From Salinisphaera sp. UBA1666 (GTDB lineage: Bacteria; Pseudomonadota; Gammaproteobacteria; Nevskiales; Salinisphaeraceae): DNA of 52,385 nucleotides. The translations under genes were made by a program, and so were the position numbers. Position 1 is the first letter of the stretch. Each line of letters starts with the position of its first letter. The stretch lies in contig DCKU01000107.1 of NCBI GenBank assembly GCA_002320455.1, forward strand, positions 1 through 52,385, read 5' to 3'. The notes under the pieces were generated by a model that saw nothing but the letters and a program-made list of their open reading frames with translations, did not search any database and was not told the DNA's origin. Of the stretch, positions 52,001 to 52,385 are shown one piece after another.

Positions 52001-52250
52001 TGACGATCCGGCCCAGCCCGCCGACGAGACGCCTTCAGAAGATCAGGCCACAGACGACGCCACGCTCGTACAGGTTGAGACCAAGCCGCGAGAAGACGGG
52101 GCCGGCCCGGATTCCGAGCGCGCGGCATCGGGTACAACGTCGCCCGAAGGCGTAACGCATGAGAGTGCGGCCGACTCGGCCGATGTTACATGGACCGAGG
52201 CGTCGTCGGAGGCCGATAGCGACGGCGATGACGACGAACCCAGCCGGTAG
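49074..52250 (+). CDS. rne: Ribonuclease E
   Basis: RNase E is the main mRNA-decay and rRNA/tRNA-processing endonuclease and the scaffold of the degradosome. The start MKRILVNATQPEELRVAIVD (49074) follows GGAAA. Domains are RNase H-like, S1 (EPSLEAAFIDYGGNRHGFLP), 5' sensor, and the catalytic domain with Asp296 (SVDINSARATKGG) and Asp339 (VIDFIDM). The Zn-link CPRCLGRG has Cys397 and Cys400. These spacings equal those in E. coli. From about residue 520 the 540-residue tail is low complexity: an Arg/Gly-rich RNA-binding patch (RRGGRRRGGRNRNRRQ), Asn/Gln/Gly runs, then Ala/Glu/Pro/Lys. The total is 1058 aa. Confidence 0.97.
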   Translation: MKRILVNATQPEELRVAIVDGQKLHDLDIEVGSREQRKANVYKGRVTRVEPSLEAAFIDYGGNRHGFLPLKEVAKGYVQNDNDSKHMLSEGQEIIVQVEKEERGNKGAALTTYVSLAGRYLVLMPNNPKAGGVSRRIEGEERNELREALNQVMVPNGMGVIVRTAGVGRGSEELQWDLDYLVNVWNAINEAAEADKAPFLVYQESNVIIRALRDYLRDDIGEVLIDQPEVYETGQEFMKQVMPHALNKLKHYTDNTPLFTRFQVESQIESAFEREVTLPSGGSIVIDHTEAMTSVDINSARATKGGGIEETAFNTNVEAAEEIARQLRIRDLGGLVVIDFIDMESAKNQREVENRLKHAAKADRARVQIGRISRFGLLEMSRQRLKPSLSEYSSHVCPRCLGRGSIRSVESLSLSILRLLEEEAMKPGTGRVIVQLPVPVASFLLNEKRADLENLEHRAKTRVTLIPNTELETPHYEIKRVRADQLEEDDNAVASHKIDTHVDIEKPAEPDHAALRAKREEPAVKRVARPEAPAVDQRAPAEVSGQPAGQMSNPPTAWQQLWDAFRRIFGDMGHGHSQQQREALPGQTEPGNDTTSAQPASAKSQAPAQKPRTDDSGADRSAGNNKQARSSGDGADSDDDNGNRQQGRRGGRRRGGRNRNRRQNDDNGQSDNGQDSGSAKDQSGQNGQSGQNAKPGDNSNKSKNTDKSSAKGGNGQNKPASADKARDEVKDTDAPAPAPEPDLIAPADTLDEKSRARHNIEKASARRARQQPQASADATDGTATLSDAAAAKAKTTPSSAASDTAPAKTNGKRGARANKPDGEEIAEAKNTDSALSDDKPAKPAKKPDPKDEPWSAVTASDNAKRASEHLDVGTAEQPAGASNEPVVAGQTDEASPDAPAKPKKTKPRRPRKRKAASQAGQGGDDAPESSATSAPAPAPAIEADQQPAEVVDEASQARDGDAPATPAETPVAESLADDPAQPADETPSEDQATDDATLVQVETKPREDGAGPDSERAASGTTSPEGVTHESAADSADVTWTEASSEADSDGDDDEPSR

Positions 52251-52287
52251 CGCCACCGCGAGCGCAAAAAAAGGCCCGCCGAGAGCG

Positions 52288-52385
52288 TAATGCCGTTCAC
52301 TTAAGCATTGCGAGAGTGATCGAGCTTCCCGAGAATCCGGTGTCTCATTGAGGCATCGGATTTTTTTATGTCCCTACAGGACCGC
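52288..52385 (+). mobile_element. Putative left end of an IS4-family insertion sequence (partial)
   Basis: TAATGCCGTTCACTTAAG at 52288-52305 closely resembles the 18-bp terminal inverted repeat of IS4 as I remember it (TAATGCCGATCAGTTAAG, 16 of 18 the same). It is followed by a hairpin with a T tract and then an ATG at 52368 that opens a frame MSLQDR running off the window, a plausible transposase N-terminus. The element would sit 38 nt after the rne stop. The match is from memory, and the rest of the element and its target duplication lie outside the window. Confidence 0.55.
52335..52367 (+). terminator. Hairpin with T tract inside the putative IS end
   Basis: ATCCGGTGTCTC (52335-52346) pairs with GAGGCATCGGAT (52350-52361) with two G-T pairs and a 3-nt loop, then T7 (52361-52367). 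If the element is an IS, this would block readthrough from rne into the transposase. It may also now serve as the rne terminator. Confidence 0.75.

Overview
The window is a GC-rich stretch of a gammaproteobacterial chromosome and consists almost entirely of core genes. Lipid A, outer-membrane assembly, type IV pilus and RNase E genes indicate a Gram-negative. The local gene order (ispB, rplU, rpmA, obgE, proB, rpsT, murJ, ribF, lspA, minor pilins; and rne, rluC, HAD, maf, yceD, rpmF) matches the order I know from Pseudomonas and relatives. The genus cannot be fixed from the sequence. A deep-branching or marine/halophilic lineage such as Salinisphaerales is a guess only.

Layout. (1) 1-18.7 kb, minus strand: rpsB-tsf with its own terminator, then a long dense run pyrH-frr-uppS-cdsA-rseP-bamA-lpxD-fabZ-lpxA-lpxB-rnhB-dnaE-accA-tilS. 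It joins translation, undecaprenyl and phospholipid precursors, outer-membrane protein assembly, lipid A synthesis, DNA replication and fatty acid synthesis. (2) 18.9-24.8 kb, plus strand: map-glnD and dapD-yffB-dapE (N-terminal Met removal, nitrogen signalling, lysine/diaminopimelate synthesis). A bidirectional terminator separates these from a class I aldolase gene and tRNA-Ser(UGA) on the minus strand. (3) 26.2-33.0 kb, plus strand: tRNA-Thr(CGU), then a six-gene type IV pilus priming operon fimT-pilV-pilW-pilX-pilY1-pilE in which every junction is a 4-nt stop/start overlap. (4) 33.0-40.8 kb: lspA, ribF, murJ (minus); rpsT (plus); proB, obgE, rpmA, rplU (minus); ispB and tRNA-Pro(CGG) (plus). 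(5) 40.9-45.4 kb: a solitary pilB (plus) converging on clpA-clpS (minus). (6) 45.5-52.4 kb: rpmF and yceD (minus), maf (plus), HAD phosphatase and rluC (minus), and a long rne (plus). The right edge holds what looks like the terminal inverted repeat of an IS4-family insertion sequence just after rne.

No unknown multi-gene system is visible. The most interesting signals are (a) genes missing from conserved neighbourhoods: dxr between cdsA and rseP, skp between bamA and lpxD, ileS between ribF and lspA, fkpB and ispH beyond lspA, and plsX-fab after rpmF. Two of these, dxr and ispH, belong to the same (MEP) isoprenoid pathway. Other signals are (b) the putative IS4 end that seems to cut the rne terminator; (c) a structured rpsB leader and an acidic C-terminal extension of S2; (d) a possibly leaderless yceD mRNA; and (e) a tRNA-Pro lying 5 nt behind ispB. 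Base composition and database matches were not computed. All family assignments come from reading the protein sequences.
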